The position numbers were made by a program, and so were the translations under genes. From contig NZ_LMQN01000015.1 in the NCBI RefSeq assembly GCF_001425355.1, forward strand, positions 1 through 64,000: DNA of 64,000 nucleotides. The letters run 5' to 3'. Positions 53,052 to 62,024 of the stretch are shown piece by piece; positions within the stretch are counted from its first letter, which is position 1; the number at the start of each line of letters is the position of its first letter. Under the pieces are notes generated by a model. It was not told the DNA's origin. It searched no databases and was given only the letters and a program-made list of their open reading frames with translations. The DNA is from Chryseobacterium sp. Leaf405. GTDB lineage: Bacteria > Bacteroidota > Bacteroidia > Flavobacteriales > Weeksellaceae.

Positions 53052-55043
53052 TTATGCAGCTTTTATATTTTCATTCACAATGAGTTCCACTTCTTTATTA
53101 ATTTTTCTAAAATTGGTCATCAACACCTCTTCTTTGCGGTTATTTCCTTTCTTATCTATAAAAGAATAATAAGAGGGCATTTTCACATAGTTTTTTTCTT
53201 CTTCTTGAATCGCTTTCATATCCAAATTAATTTTACCACTAATTGCAGACGTTTTATATTCCTCAGCATCATTTTCTTCTCCCTGTGCGATCATTCCAAC
53301 CATTTCTCCAGTTTTCAGAGCCGCAATTTTTCCGGCAGGAATCATATTGTCCATTTTTTCATTAATGCTGGTGGTTGTTCCTTGCTGAGAAATGGATTGA
53401 GAGTATGATTTTTGTTTTATTTTGCCGAATAGTTTTTCCAACCAATCGAGTGTATTTTTATCTCTTGCGGACCCGGAAAGAATATTTCCAACAATGGCAG
53501 AAATCGTATCAGCAACTTCTTTTTTGTAGAACTGTCTTAGCTGCGGAATTTCCTGAAGTCCAAGCATTACAGCAACTTTATTGCTTCTTGCAGTGGCTAC
53601 GATGTTATCAATTTTATGAATATAAATCGTCGGAAATTCGTCTGCGATAATTCCTCCGGGTAAGTTGTGTTTTGAGTTGATCAATCTTAAAGTCCTGTTT
53701 AATACCGAAGAATACAATGCAGAATTAATATCCTGTGTTCCCGGGTTTGATGCTAATATGATAATGGATGGATTTTCACGATCGGTAATCTTCAATTCTA
53801 CTTCGTCTCCAGAAAAAACCCAGAAACTCTCTTTCGTTGCCAATCGGGAAAGGAAAATTTTGAGCGTTCCGATTTGTCCTTCCAATTGGTCAAAAGCTTT
53901 GTTATCATAAGCCGTCTTGAAGGGTGAAAGCAAAGAGAAAATTTCTTCATTGGTAAAGAGTGTATCGAAAATTTCTTTGTAACTTCGGTTCATAAAGGAA
54001 AGAATATGAGGCAGATCAGAATATTTTCCATTTTCTAATGTTGCAAAAAAATAAATGCAGGACGAAAGGAAATTGATCGCAGATTGGGTAAAAAATGCTT
54101 CAGAGCCACCTCCTGAACTCGAACCTCCTTTCTGTAAAGAGGACACCATTGATTCTGCCATTTCCTGGGCTTCTGCCAAAGTTTGGATGTATTTTTTATG
54201 AAATGGATTTACTCGTTTTGATTTTTCAACCTTATTCAGATTGATGACGTGGAAATTGTAATGATAATCTGATTCTTTACTTTTTTTCAACAAATAATGA
54301 TAGTATGCAATCTGTGCTAAATCGGGGAACTTAAAATCATAAATGCAAAGACAAAAACCTTTGGCGATCATCTGTCGGATTGCAGGATTGATGACTCCGA
54401 AAGATTTTCCGCTTCCCGGTGTTCCGATGACCATCGTTCCTCGAAAAGGATTGATGTTCATCCAACCTTTATTGCTCTTGTTTTTGTAACGAAACAAGTA
54501 TGGAATATTGATTGTCGTATCTGATGTTACTAATTCTTGATTTTGGTCGAAGGATTCTTCCTCTACATTCCATCGGTCTTTTCCCATTTTCTGCTGCATC
54601 AGTTTTGAAATGGAATCTGCACCCATTTGAAGAATAACGGCTCCTAGAAAAGAAAGAACAGCATAGATTACCTGATAAAGATTGAAGCCCGGAAATACTT
54701 TTGGAAGCTTCGCATTTCCTGCCTCATTTTGCCATATCAGCGAAGAGAAAATCATCAACAATCCCAAAATCATTGGAACAACAATTTCTGTAGCAATATT
54801 GAGGTCTTTCTTTTTCTTGGCTTTTGTTCCAATTGCAACTAATCCTATCAAAATCAAGGTTGCAAATTTGGCATTAATAGGCGGGTAAATAAAACTCAGC
54901 TTTGAAAAATTTTTCAATAAGTTGGATACTACCGGAACATCAGTATAAAGGTAAAAAAGCGAAGCACAATCTAATGCAACGACTGCGTACACCGCTTTTT
55001 GTAAAAAGCCGTAAATCTTGATTTGGTGTTGTTGCTCTTGCAT
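53052..55043 (-). CDS. Type IV coupling protein (VirD4/TraD-like)
   Basis: 663 residues. Four hydrophobic segments in the first 160 residues anchor it in the inner membrane. Walker A IGTPGSGKSFGVINP (about 205), Walker B GGIIADEFPTIYIHKID (about 462), and AVMLGLQEIPQLRQFY (about 488) with GNILSGSARD are VirD4/TraG-type motifs. It recruits the relaxase-DNA complex and pumps DNA to the secretion channel. Its ATG overlaps the preceding stop by one base (TAATG), indicating coupled translation. The common name TraG is reserved here for the VirB4-like protein. Confidence 0.93.
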   Translation of the reverse strand: MQEQQHQIKIYGFLQKAVYAVVALDCASLFYLYTDVPVVSNLLKNFSKLSFIYPPINAKFATLILIGLVAIGTKAKKKKDLNIATEIVVPMILGLLMIFSSLIWQNEAGNAKLPKVFPGFNLYQVIYAVLSFLGAVILQMGADSISKLMQQKMGKDRWNVEEESFDQNQELVTSDTTINIPYLFRYKNKSNKGWMNINPFRGTMVIGTPGSGKSFGVINPAIRQMIAKGFCLCIYDFKFPDLAQIAYYHYLLKKSKESDYHYNFHVINLNKVEKSKRVNPFHKKYIQTLAEAQEMAESMVSSLQKGGSSSGGGSEAFFTQSAINFLSSCIYFFATLENGKYSDLPHILSFMNRSYKEIFDTLFTNEEIFSLLSPFKTAYDNKAFDQLEGQIGTLKIFLSRLATKESFWVFSGDEVELKITDRENPSIIILASNPGTQDINSALYSSVLNRTLRLINSKHNLPGGIIADEFPTIYIHKIDNIVATARSNKVAVMLGLQEIPQLRQFYKKEVADTISAIVGNILSGSARDKNTLDWLEKLFGKIKQKSYSQSISQQGTTTSINEKMDNMIPAGKIAALKTGEMVGMIAQGEENDAEEYKTSAISGKINLDMKAIQEEEKNYVKMPSYYSFIDKKGNNRKEEVLMTNFRKINKEVELIVNENIKAA

Positions 55044-55426
55044 TAAGAATAATTTTCGAAATATTGATTCAGTAATTTGTGTTCTTCCAGTAAACTATCG
55101 TGTAACTCCTGTTGCTTTTCCTGCAAATTATTATGCTTTTCCTGTATTTTAACAAGTTTGGCATTCAACAGATTCAATTGATTAATTAATTCATTTCCTC
55201 TTTTTTCGACGTTCTCGATAATGTATGAGCGACTTGCCTCTTCATTATCTTTAAACTCACTGAAATGCTTTTCCAATTTTTGGTATTCCAATTTATAGTT
55301 TTCAAGTTCCCTTTCTAATTTTCTATTTTTTCCTTTTTCAAAAATTATATCTAAAACCACTAATACAAGCATGGTAAGTAATAGGACGATATAAAAATTT
55401 TTCACATTATCAATTATGTATTCCAT
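55043..55426 (-). CDS. Small membrane-anchored coiled-coil protein
   Basis: 127 residues: one N-terminal membrane helix (FYIVLLLTMLVLVVLDIIF) and a long coiled coil over residues about 32-125 with leucines in heptads. The topology (short N-terminus, long coil) suggests a bridging or spacing role in the transfer apparatus. No family recognised. It lies between TraN and the coupling protein and shares a base with the latter. Confidence 0.75.
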   Translation of the reverse strand: MEYIIDNVKNFYIVLLLTMLVLVVLDIIFEKGKNRKLERELENYKLEYQKLEKHFSEFKDNEEASRSYIIENVEKRGNELINQLNLLNAKLVKIQEKHNNLQEKQQELHDSLLEEHKLLNQYFENYS

Positions 55427-55436
55427 AATAAAAAAA

Positions 55437-56306
55437 TTAAAAAGTATCAGCTTTAAGAATTTCAGAATAGTTCACCTTCATTTCGATGGTTCTGCCCGAG
55501 AGTTGTTCTTCAATGAGACGAATCATCATTACCTTACTGTTTGGGTAAGTGAATTTTTTGAACACATAAATATTCCTGAAATTTTTCCTGAAATGTTTTT
55601 GAGGATTCAGTTGAAAAATTGGGGTCATTTCTACACTTTGGTTGTTGGTGGCCTTATGGATTTTTTTGTCTTCTAAAGAAAATTTGAAATCCGCAATATC
55701 GTAACTCAGATTAGAGTTATTTTTGATGGTCATATCCAAAAAGATGTAGTCACTGATGACATTAACATTGTTGAGTTGAAAGCTGAGTTTAAGATTTTTC
55801 TCTTCTCTAATTGGATTCTTCTGAGATTTTTTTTGAATAATATCCATTGCAAATTTTCTCAACTCAAGATTTGAAAAAACCATTTTATCAAACTCTACAG
55901 GTTGCATTGCTTCGGGTTGAATATGGATATTGGTAATCGTATTGAGGTTGTCTTGGTCTCTGTAAACAACTTTGTACTGTGCGATGAAAGACTGCGCAAC
56001 CACAGTTATTACTCCTATTTTATTACCATTGAAAAATGCAGCAGGCATTTTAATCTTTCCTTTCTCATTAGAATCGGGATGGTCTGTGATTTTTATTCTG
56101 GCAATGTTTGTAGCAGGCAAATCTCCAGTCAGTTTTTCTGTCGACAAATCCACATACTGAATGGGCTCAGGCGATATAATATGCAGGTTGATCCCTTCGG
56201 TAATTTCAATCTCCGGTAAATCGGAAATAATCTGTTCTTTGGTTGCAGTTTGAGCCGTCAAAAAATTTGACACCAATAGTAAAAGGATATATAAAGTAAG
56301 TTTCAT
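55437..56306 (-). CDS. traN: Conjugative transposon protein TraN (DUF4138)
   Basis: 289 residues with a signal peptide ending near FLTAQ. Matches TraN/DUF4138, which fills the place of VirB9 in Bacteroidetes conjugation systems: GINLHIISPEPIQYVDLS, ARIKI, VITVVAQSFIAQYKVVYRD (about 100-125), and IFQLNPQKHFRKNFRNIYVF (about 225). Probable outer membrane/periplasmic ring component together with TraM. It follows TraM after 4 bases. Confidence 0.88.
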   Translation of the reverse strand: MKLTLYILLLLVSNFLTAQTATKEQIISDLPEIEITEGINLHIISPEPIQYVDLSTEKLTGDLPATNIARIKITDHPDSNEKGKIKMPAAFFNGNKIGVITVVAQSFIAQYKVVYRDQDNLNTITNIHIQPEAMQPVEFDKMVFSNLELRKFAMDIIQKKSQKNPIREEKNLKLSFQLNNVNVISDYIFLDMTIKNNSNLSYDIADFKFSLEDKKIHKATNNQSVEMTPIFQLNPQKHFRKNFRNIYVFKKFTYPNSKVMMIRLIEEQLSGRTIEMKVNYSEILKADTF

Positions 56307-56310
56307 TGTT

Positions 56311-57525
56311 TTATTTTTTTTGTTGGTTTTGTGAATCTTTCAGTTGTTTTTCGTCGATTAAAAAGACGTAAGAATTGTATTTCAATTTTGCTTTGTTCTC
56401 TTTGATCAGGTTGGCAATAGATTTAGATGTTGATGTAAACAGGCTGGATCCAATGCTTGAGAAAAATCCTTTTCCGCCCATATCCATCTGAGTTCCTTGT
56501 ACTGAGTTACTTCCCATTTCCCTCATCATATCTCTGAAAACACTTTGCGGAACATACAATCCCTTCATACCGTCAACATCATAAATCGAAAGATTGACAG
56601 GATAGATTTCTCCTTTTGTGAATACAGATACAATATTGAGATTGACTCTCTGCATTGAAAATCCTGAGATTTGTCCGTATAATATCGAACCTATGATTAT
56701 TTTTTTATTCCCGACAAAGATGTCTTCCAACAATCGGAACCTAATCCGGCTTCCTAAAAATCCTTTGTTGTTTTCGTCAATGACCGCTTTGATAAAGCTG
56801 TTTTCTTTCTCCTTATAGAAAGCATTGAAACCACTGTTGATTCCGGATTTGCTCACATTGAAAGTTGAATTAAGAAAATCTTCCATTTTCTCTTTACTGG
56901 ACTTCAGTTTTTGTTCTGCTGCGAGTTTACTTTGGTACTCAGGATCACGGGATTTTTCTAAAGAATCCATAACGAGCATTTGTTCTTTCAGATATTTTAC
57001 AGGGTCTGGTTGGACACTTTGTGTCTTTTCTTTTGGTGTATCAGCGTATTTATCTTCTTGGTTTCCGTAAGATTTGTCATTCAGCATTTTAATGATTTCT
57101 GAAGACCTGTTGTAATCTTTGTCATCCCTCTGTGATTGATTTGGTTTGTAATACGAGGATTGATTTTCTTTTGCCTGGTATCTGTTTTGTCTTCCGTTTT
57201 CTGCTTTTAAGGAGTCAATTTTTCTTTTTTGGTCCAGTGACAATTGGTCATCATAGTTCAATAAACTATCTTCTTCTTTGTCTAATCCACCAAGCATCGT
57301 TCTGTTATCCTCTTTTTTGAAAAAAGCATCATACGCATCATTTTTGGTCATAATGGAATCCTGCGTATCGCCCAGTGAAAGAGACAATTCTTTTGGTTTA
57401 TCTTTTTCAGACGTGTCTTCTTTGACAAACTGCGCTCCTACATAACCGAAAAGAAAAAGAAACGGTAAAGCCAGAAGTGGCAAAACATATTTTTTTTCTT
57501 TAAAATTTATTTTTTTAATGTCCAT
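56311..57525 (-). CDS. traM: Conjugative transposon protein TraM (VirB10-like)
   Basis: 404 residues. A short cytoplasmic N-terminus with many lysines, one membrane segment (VLPLLALPFLFLFGYVGAQF), a long hydrophilic periplasmic region rich in Gln/Asp/Lys (about 45-210) and a C-terminal TraM domain (IRFRLLEDIFVGNKKIIIGS, about 257; QGTQMDMGGKGFFSSIGSSL). VirB10-like proteins connect inner and outer membrane parts of the channel. Overlaps the TraL-like gene by 11 bases and is followed closely by traN. Confidence 0.9.
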   Translation of the reverse strand: MDIKKINFKEKKYVLPLLALPFLFLFGYVGAQFVKEDTSEKDKPKELSLSLGDTQDSIMTKNDAYDAFFKKEDNRTMLGGLDKEEDSLLNYDDQLSLDQKRKIDSLKAENGRQNRYQAKENQSSYYKPNQSQRDDKDYNRSSEIIKMLNDKSYGNQEDKYADTPKEKTQSVQPDPVKYLKEQMLVMDSLEKSRDPEYQSKLAAEQKLKSSKEKMEDFLNSTFNVSKSGINSGFNAFYKEKENSFIKAVIDENNKGFLGSRIRFRLLEDIFVGNKKIIIGSILYGQISGFSMQRVNLNIVSVFTKGEIYPVNLSIYDVDGMKGLYVPQSVFRDMMREMGSNSVQGTQMDMGGKGFFSSIGSSLFTSTSKSIANLIKENKAKLKYNSYVFLIDEKQLKDSQNQQKK

Positions 57526-57868
57526 ATTTTAATTTTTGGTATTGGTTAAACAGGTAGTCAATTCGTAAGCTGTCTTCTTTTTTCAGAGTGTTTTGGTCTC
57601 TTTTTACTTTTAAAGCTTTCAGTTCGTTCACTATTTTCTCCATCTCTTTATCATTGTTGACGGATAAATTTTGATTCGTCTTAGCTTTGGAATACAAAAC
57701 CGGAGGTCTAATTTTGAATGTAGTGTCGGAAGGGAAAAATATGCCCTGAATGAGAGACCCTATAAATGAAACCGACAGGAGAATCATTGAATAAGTGAAG
57801 AATTTCTTCGGATTTTGAACTGCCCATTGCAGCCATTTCTGACCCTTTTGTTTTAATGTAGTTTCCAT
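57515..57868 (-). CDS. TraL-like small membrane protein
   Basis: 117 residues: an amphipathic N-terminus (GQKWLQWAVQNPKKFFTYSM), one membrane helix (ILLSVSFIGSLIQGIFF) and a soluble helical tail (EKIVNELKALKVKRDQNTLK). Position between TraK and TraM corresponds to TraL of Bacteroidetes conjugative transposons (DUF3989-like). Assignment relies on position and topology more than on motifs. Confidence 0.7.
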   Translation of the reverse strand: METTLKQKGQKWLQWAVQNPKKFFTYSMILLSVSFIGSLIQGIFFPSDTTFKIRPPVLYSKAKTNQNLSVNNDKEMEKIVNELKALKVKRDQNTLKKEDSLRIDYLFNQYQKLKYGH

Positions 57869-57869
57869 T

Positions 57870-58484
57870 TTAGTAAGAATTTTTATTTTGATTGGATAGT
57901 TCTTCGTTATTGATGATTCGCCAGTTTTTAAGAATCACACCGTGAGGATTATTGGGACTTCTGATGATGTCTTCAAAGAAACCTTCAGTGATGAGCTTTC
58001 TTGTAATGACAGAAGATTTTCTTGTGATCATCTGTTTCCCGAAAAATTGAAATTTCTTCTGTTCCATATTGAGTGCAATAGAATCGGTATGGATACTTAC
58101 CATCGAACTGGAGGCGATGATCTGATTGTAAAATCCTTTTTCCTTTAAGTTGGTATATTCTTTTTTTCCGCTGTCATCAATGAGATACATGGACTTTTGA
58201 ATATTATCCTTGATGTAGGTGTCGTCCGGAGCGAGTGTGAAAAACAATCGGTGGAATAATTCAATTTGAGCTTTGTATTCAACAGGTCGGTTAAGCAGGA
58301 CATCTGTCTGCTTTGCAAGTACCGGAACCCCATTGTCTAAAATGTAAATTGATTTTCTGGAGTCCTCGATCATTCTGTACGCAAAGAAAAATCCGGCAAT
58401 GACAATGAAAACAGCAAAAGCAATGGTTGAGATTGAAATAATCTTATTGATTTTAATTCTTTGTTCTATGTTTTTAATAAGCAT
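57870..58484 (-). CDS. traK: Conjugative transposon protein TraK (VirB8-like)
   Basis: 204 residues, one membrane anchor (IISISTIAFAVFIVIAGFFFAY) and a periplasmic NTF2-like domain with the TraK pattern: IYILDNGVPVLAKQTDVLLN, ELFHRLFFTLAPDD (about 85), EKGFYNQIIASSSMVSIHTD (about 118), ITRKLITEGFFEDI. It acts as an assembly factor at the inner-membrane complex. Gene spacing is 1 base to the TraL-like gene. Confidence 0.9.
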   Translation of the reverse strand: MLIKNIEQRIKINKIISISTIAFAVFIVIAGFFFAYRMIEDSRKSIYILDNGVPVLAKQTDVLLNRPVEYKAQIELFHRLFFTLAPDDTYIKDNIQKSMYLIDDSGKKEYTNLKEKGFYNQIIASSSMVSIHTDSIALNMEQKKFQFFGKQMITRKSSVITRKLITEGFFEDIIRSPNNPHGVILKNWRIINNEELSNQNKNSY

Positions 58485-58502
58485 TTGTGGTGTTTTTTGT
58501 GA

Positions 58503-59735
58503 TTATTTTCCGTTTTTCATCGCTTGCTGAACCCTTCCCGATGCGGAACCTGTTGCTACACTTGCTGCTACTGAAGCTCCTCCTGTTTTAGCTGCCAGTA
58601 TTGCTGTTTTAGCACTACTTGCCATTTTTCCTGCAGCATTTTTCATTTTGGTCATTGCTCCTGCTCCTCCGGCTGAAACGATACTGTCTGCAATAGTTGG
58701 AGTCATCAGCACACCAATTCCTGTAACAACATAGGCAACGCACGTAAAGAGCTGGTTGTAGATCATACCGGAATTTGAAACGTACACCATCAAAGCATCT
58801 AAATTGGTAATCGTTCCGTTGGATAAAAGCGTATCATATCTTTCGATCTCCATTGTATAACCGGAAGCGATGAGTTGCTGACCAATGTTGATGATCGTAT
58901 AGGCAACAAAAGTGTAAAGATTGATGTTGATGAACTTGGATATCCAATTGTATAATGAACTTTCAAACCCGGGAACAAGAGCCATTCCAACAGCTATCGG
59001 TCCCAAAATAATTAAAATGTAAGACCATATTTTTTGAATGAAGAAAATGAGATATACACAAATCCTAAGAATGGAAAGACAACAAAATTCAATGAGTTCT
59101 GCCACTAATTTTTGCATTTGGAACTCCATTCTTATCGACCACTCTTTGATGGGCTGAATGAGTTTATCCAATCCTTCGCTGATGTCAAACCACGAATCAT
59201 CTGCATCTTCAGTGGTATTTTCAATAACTTCCTGCTTGGCATCTTCTTCAGCTTTCAATTTGATGACTGCATCCAATAATTGCTGCTGCTTCTTAAATCT
59301 TTCGACCCTTAAGTCGTTGACTTCCGATTCTATTTCACTGAAAATTGAGATTCCTGGTTCGGCAATGGCCTCAAATGGTGCTTGAATCATACTGACAAAT
59401 CCGCTCCAGTAAACAAGGGTAAATCCTATAAGGATTGGTTTCAGCATTGGGGTGATTTCCCACTCCCTGTCTCCGGCCGCCATTTGCCAGCCCATATATC
59501 CGAGGTACATCAGAGCGCCTAAACCTCCAATGGCTTTTCCAACCAAAGCAGAACCGGCGGCGCTATCTTGCACACTATTGTCCAGTTTTGTGAAAACTTC
59601 CATAAACCATTTCTCAAAAGCGCCATCCCCTTTTAAAAATTGGAGTAGATTACTGTAATCGCCATCTGTTTGAGCAAAGCCAATAATTGGCAGTAATATT
59701 GTCAAAAGGCAAAATAATAACGTTGTTTTATTCAT
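58503..59735 (-). CDS. traJ: Conjugative transposon protein TraJ (VirB6-like)
   Basis: 410 residues. A signal-like N-terminus (LLTILLPIIGFAQ), then about six or more membrane segments: ALVGKAIGGLGALMYLGYMG, MLKPILIGFTLVYWSGFVS, FCCLSILRICVYLIFFIQKI, GTI.YNQLFTCVAYVVTGIG. The C-terminal tail is Ala/Gly/Ser-rich (AKTAILAAKTGGASVAASVA). VirB6-like proteins form the inner-membrane part of the translocation path. traK starts 18 bases further. Confidence 0.9.
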   Translation of the reverse strand: MNKTTLLFCLLTILLPIIGFAQTDGDYSNLLQFLKGDGAFEKWFMEVFTKLDNSVQDSAAGSALVGKAIGGLGALMYLGYMGWQMAAGDREWEITPMLKPILIGFTLVYWSGFVSMIQAPFEAIAEPGISIFSEIESEVNDLRVERFKKQQQLLDAVIKLKAEEDAKQEVIENTTEDADDSWFDISEGLDKLIQPIKEWSIRMEFQMQKLVAELIEFCCLSILRICVYLIFFIQKIWSYILIILGPIAVGMALVPGFESSLYNWISKFININLYTFVAYTIINIGQQLIASGYTMEIERYDTLLSNGTITNLDALMVYVSNSGMIYNQLFTCVAYVVTGIGVLMTPTIADSIVSAGGAGAMTKMKNAAGKMASSAKTAILAAKTGGASVAASVATGSASGRVQQAMKNGK

Positions 59736-59737
59736 TT

Positions 59738-60568
59738 TTAAAATCGGTGTTTATAATGATTCATCATATTTTGAACAATTTGTTGGTCTGATGCTGGTGT
59801 CCACGCCGGAGGTAACGCATAATTTGAATGGTTCTTTAAAATATTTTTGTAATCTGTAAGAAGTGTTGTCTTGTTATTGTAATCTCTCAATTCCCGTACG
59901 AATTTTCTCCACTTGATAAGGGCTTCGTGATACATAATGAATCGTTTTCCTCTTGGCATATCCATACTTCTGGACATTGAATATTTTTCTTTGATCAGAT
60001 CCAGTTCTTCTTGAAGCCGTGTTATAGTACCCATAGTACTGAGTGTTTCAAACGTTAGCTGGTCTTTCAATCGCCACTCGATAAAATTTTGAGGCGTATC
60101 GGGAAATTCGGTAATGGGTTTTAACATTCGTTTGTAATACAACAACCAAAGAGGATCGGCATCAACAGTAGCGGAAGTCCAATGGGCAAAATCCTGAACG
60201 CTTCTTTTATGAATGGTGTCCGAAGCGGCTTTTATTTTTTTTGCTTCTTCTTCCTGAAACTTTAACTGGGCAAATCTTTGATTTTGTACTCCTGTAGGTT
60301 TTAATGGTCGAATGTCTTCGCCATCTTTATAATCCCTGTTGATTTTTGGAGACCATAACCCCCAAACCGTTGCGTAAGCAAAATTGGTTTGAACTCCTAA
60401 AAAGTATTTTGGGTAAGGACGCCAATCTCCCCAATCTTGAAAGACCATTCTTTTATGCTGGGCAACAATCGAAGGGTCATTCAATCTCTTTACACTCAAT
60501 TGTCCAAAAACAGTGGTTGCGATTAGGAGTAACTGAAATAGGCTGATTTTTTTTAGTAGATTTTTCAT
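59738..60568 (-). CDS. Secreted protein of unknown function in the tra operon
   Basis: 276 residues, signal peptide MKNLLKKISLFQLLLIATTVFG. The mature part is basic and tryptophan/tyrosine-rich (FQDWGDWRPYPKYFLGVQTN, VWGLWSPKINRD) and mostly helical afterwards. I do not recognise a family. Its place between TraJ and the three paralogues, with gaps of 2 and 6 bases, makes it part of the transfer apparatus, presumably periplasmic. Confidence 0.75.
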   Translation of the reverse strand: MKNLLKKISLFQLLLIATTVFGQLSVKRLNDPSIVAQHKRMVFQDWGDWRPYPKYFLGVQTNFAYATVWGLWSPKINRDYKDGEDIRPLKPTGVQNQRFAQLKFQEEEAKKIKAASDTIHKRSVQDFAHWTSATVDADPLWLLYYKRMLKPITEFPDTPQNFIEWRLKDQLTFETLSTMGTITRLQEELDLIKEKYSMSRSMDMPRGKRFIMYHEALIKWRKFVRELRDYNNKTTLLTDYKNILKNHSNYALPPAWTPASDQQIVQNMMNHYKHRF

Positions 60569-60574
60569 GATTTT

Positions 60575-61243
60575 TTAATTAAAGATGTGGTTGTATTTAG
60601 TGATGATGTCGCCAACAATAGCTTTGTCGATATTGATGTAATTGCGGAGAACAGGAACCTGATACAGATAAGGGATCTTCTTGGCATTCTCTAATCGGAG
60701 ATTGATGTATAAAATATTCCCATTGATATTTCTTACCCTTGTAAAAATCTTTTCAATCAGCATTTCCCTATCCATTGCATCCATCAGAAAGTCTTTGTCT
60801 TCATTGAGAATATCCTGAGTAACTTCCTGTTGAAGCTTTATCGTTTGCTTCCCGATTTCTATGTAGTATTTTGAAATGAGTACCGAATATTCAGGATGCT
60901 GTGCTGATAAATCCAGCATTTTATTGGAGTTCGTTACTATTTTTCCCAAATATTGATAGAGATAAATAAGTTTTTTGCTCTGGGTCAGGGCTGAATTCAC
61001 ATTTTTTAGTTGTTGATAGATGTATTCCTGAATCGCAATGATTTGCGTTACCTTATTGTTGATGTCATCATACAATTCTTTTTGCTTTTCATAGGAATCC
61101 AAAAAAGCCTGTTCGCTTCCTAATCGAACGCCGTGATTTACGGTGATCTGCGAAAGGAGTTTATCATTAATGACTATTTGCTGGCTTTTTACAGATGCAA
61201 CAGAGAAGAATAAAACTCCGAAAAGAAATATTTTTTTGCTCAT
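60575..61243 (-). CDS. Secreted tra protein, paralogue A of three
   Basis: 222 residues, signal peptide ending near VKSQ. Long helices, with a motif near the C-terminus, YINIDKAIVGDIITKYN, that recurs in the next two genes upstream (61292 and 62025). Internal pattern: QHPEYSVLISKYYIEIGKQ (about 110) corresponds to EHPEYAIFGVKASQK in paralogue C. Periplasmic, perhaps a VirB5/TrbJ-like pilus or channel part; this is inferred from place, signal peptide and helical make-up. Confidence 0.75.
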   Translation of the reverse strand: MSKKIFLFGVLFFSVASVKSQQIVINDKLLSQITVNHGVRLGSEQAFLDSYEKQKELYDDINNKVTQIIAIQEYIYQQLKNVNSALTQSKKLIYLYQYLGKIVTNSNKMLDLSAQHPEYSVLISKYYIEIGKQTIKLQQEVTQDILNEDKDFLMDAMDREMLIEKIFTRVRNINGNILYINLRLENAKKIPYLYQVPVLRNYINIDKAIVGDIITKYNHIFN

Positions 61244-61291
61244 ATCATTATCATTTTTTTGTTATGGAATTTGCGAATCTTCGATTTCATT

Positions 61292-62014
61292 TTAAAAAGA
61301 TTTGATGTTATCCATGATGCTTTCAACTACTTGCTTATCTCTATTGACATAATATTGAAAGGCTCTTTTATTGCGTTTTACTTTGGCTTTAATATCCCTT
61401 ATCTTCAAAAGCATATGCGTAGAATTCCTGCTCAATGTTTTTACTTCACCCAAGGCATAGTCTAATAATACTTTACGTTCTGATTTTTCCATTTGGTTGA
61501 TGGCTCCGTAAGACAAAATGATCCCGGTTACAAGCCGTGTTACCATTTGCAAATCATCAACAAACTGAACCTGAGAAGGCAAAACGGCTATAATTGGATA
61601 AGGAGCATCGTTTATTTCATTGATAATGGCAGATTGATTGTTTGTTATTTTCGTTATTTCCCTGCTCATTGCTATTCCGGTGGGTATCGCTTGAATGGCA
61701 AATGAAACAATTCGCAATCTGTCCTGAACTTTGGTAATTTTTTCTTTAAAATTGTTCCATTGGTTTCTATTGAACGTTTCTACTGTGGCATTCGCAATTT
61801 GTTTTTGCCTCATTTCTTTTTGCCTGTCGTGTTCTTTCATCGTGGCATTGATTTCTATATCCATCATCGGAAATGATACATTTTCCTGTTGCCACGCTGG
61901 TGTAGAACCACCACCTGAAGAAGTTATTATCACATATACCGTCGGAATAAGCAAACCCATAACAATTTTCCTTTTGCCTCCATAAATTCGGCGAATCTTG
62001 TTTTTCGATTTCAT
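61292..62014 (-). CDS. Membrane-anchored tra protein, paralogue B of three
   Basis: 240 residues from the ATG at 62014, which leaves a 10-base gap; the longer frame from 62095 would overlap the upstream gene by 71 bases and add lysine-rich residues without purpose. One N-terminal membrane segment (IVMGLLIPTVYVIITSSGGG) anchors it. The helical body ends with YYVNRDKQVVESIMDNIKSF, the same ending as in the two flanking genes. It shows the signal-to-anchor difference: this copy keeps a membrane anchor, the others have cleavable signals. Confidence 0.75.
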   Translation of the reverse strand: MKSKNKIRRIYGGKRKIVMGLLIPTVYVIITSSGGGSTPAWQQENVSFPMMDIEINATMKEHDRQKEMRQKQIANATVETFNRNQWNNFKEKITKVQDRLRIVSFAIQAIPTGIAMSREITKITNNQSAIINEINDAPYPIIAVLPSQVQFVDDLQMVTRLVTGIILSYGAINQMEKSERKVLLDYALGEVKTLSRNSTHMLLKIRDIKAKVKRNKRAFQYYVNRDKQVVESIMDNIKSF

Positions 62015-62024
62015 CTTTTTGCTC

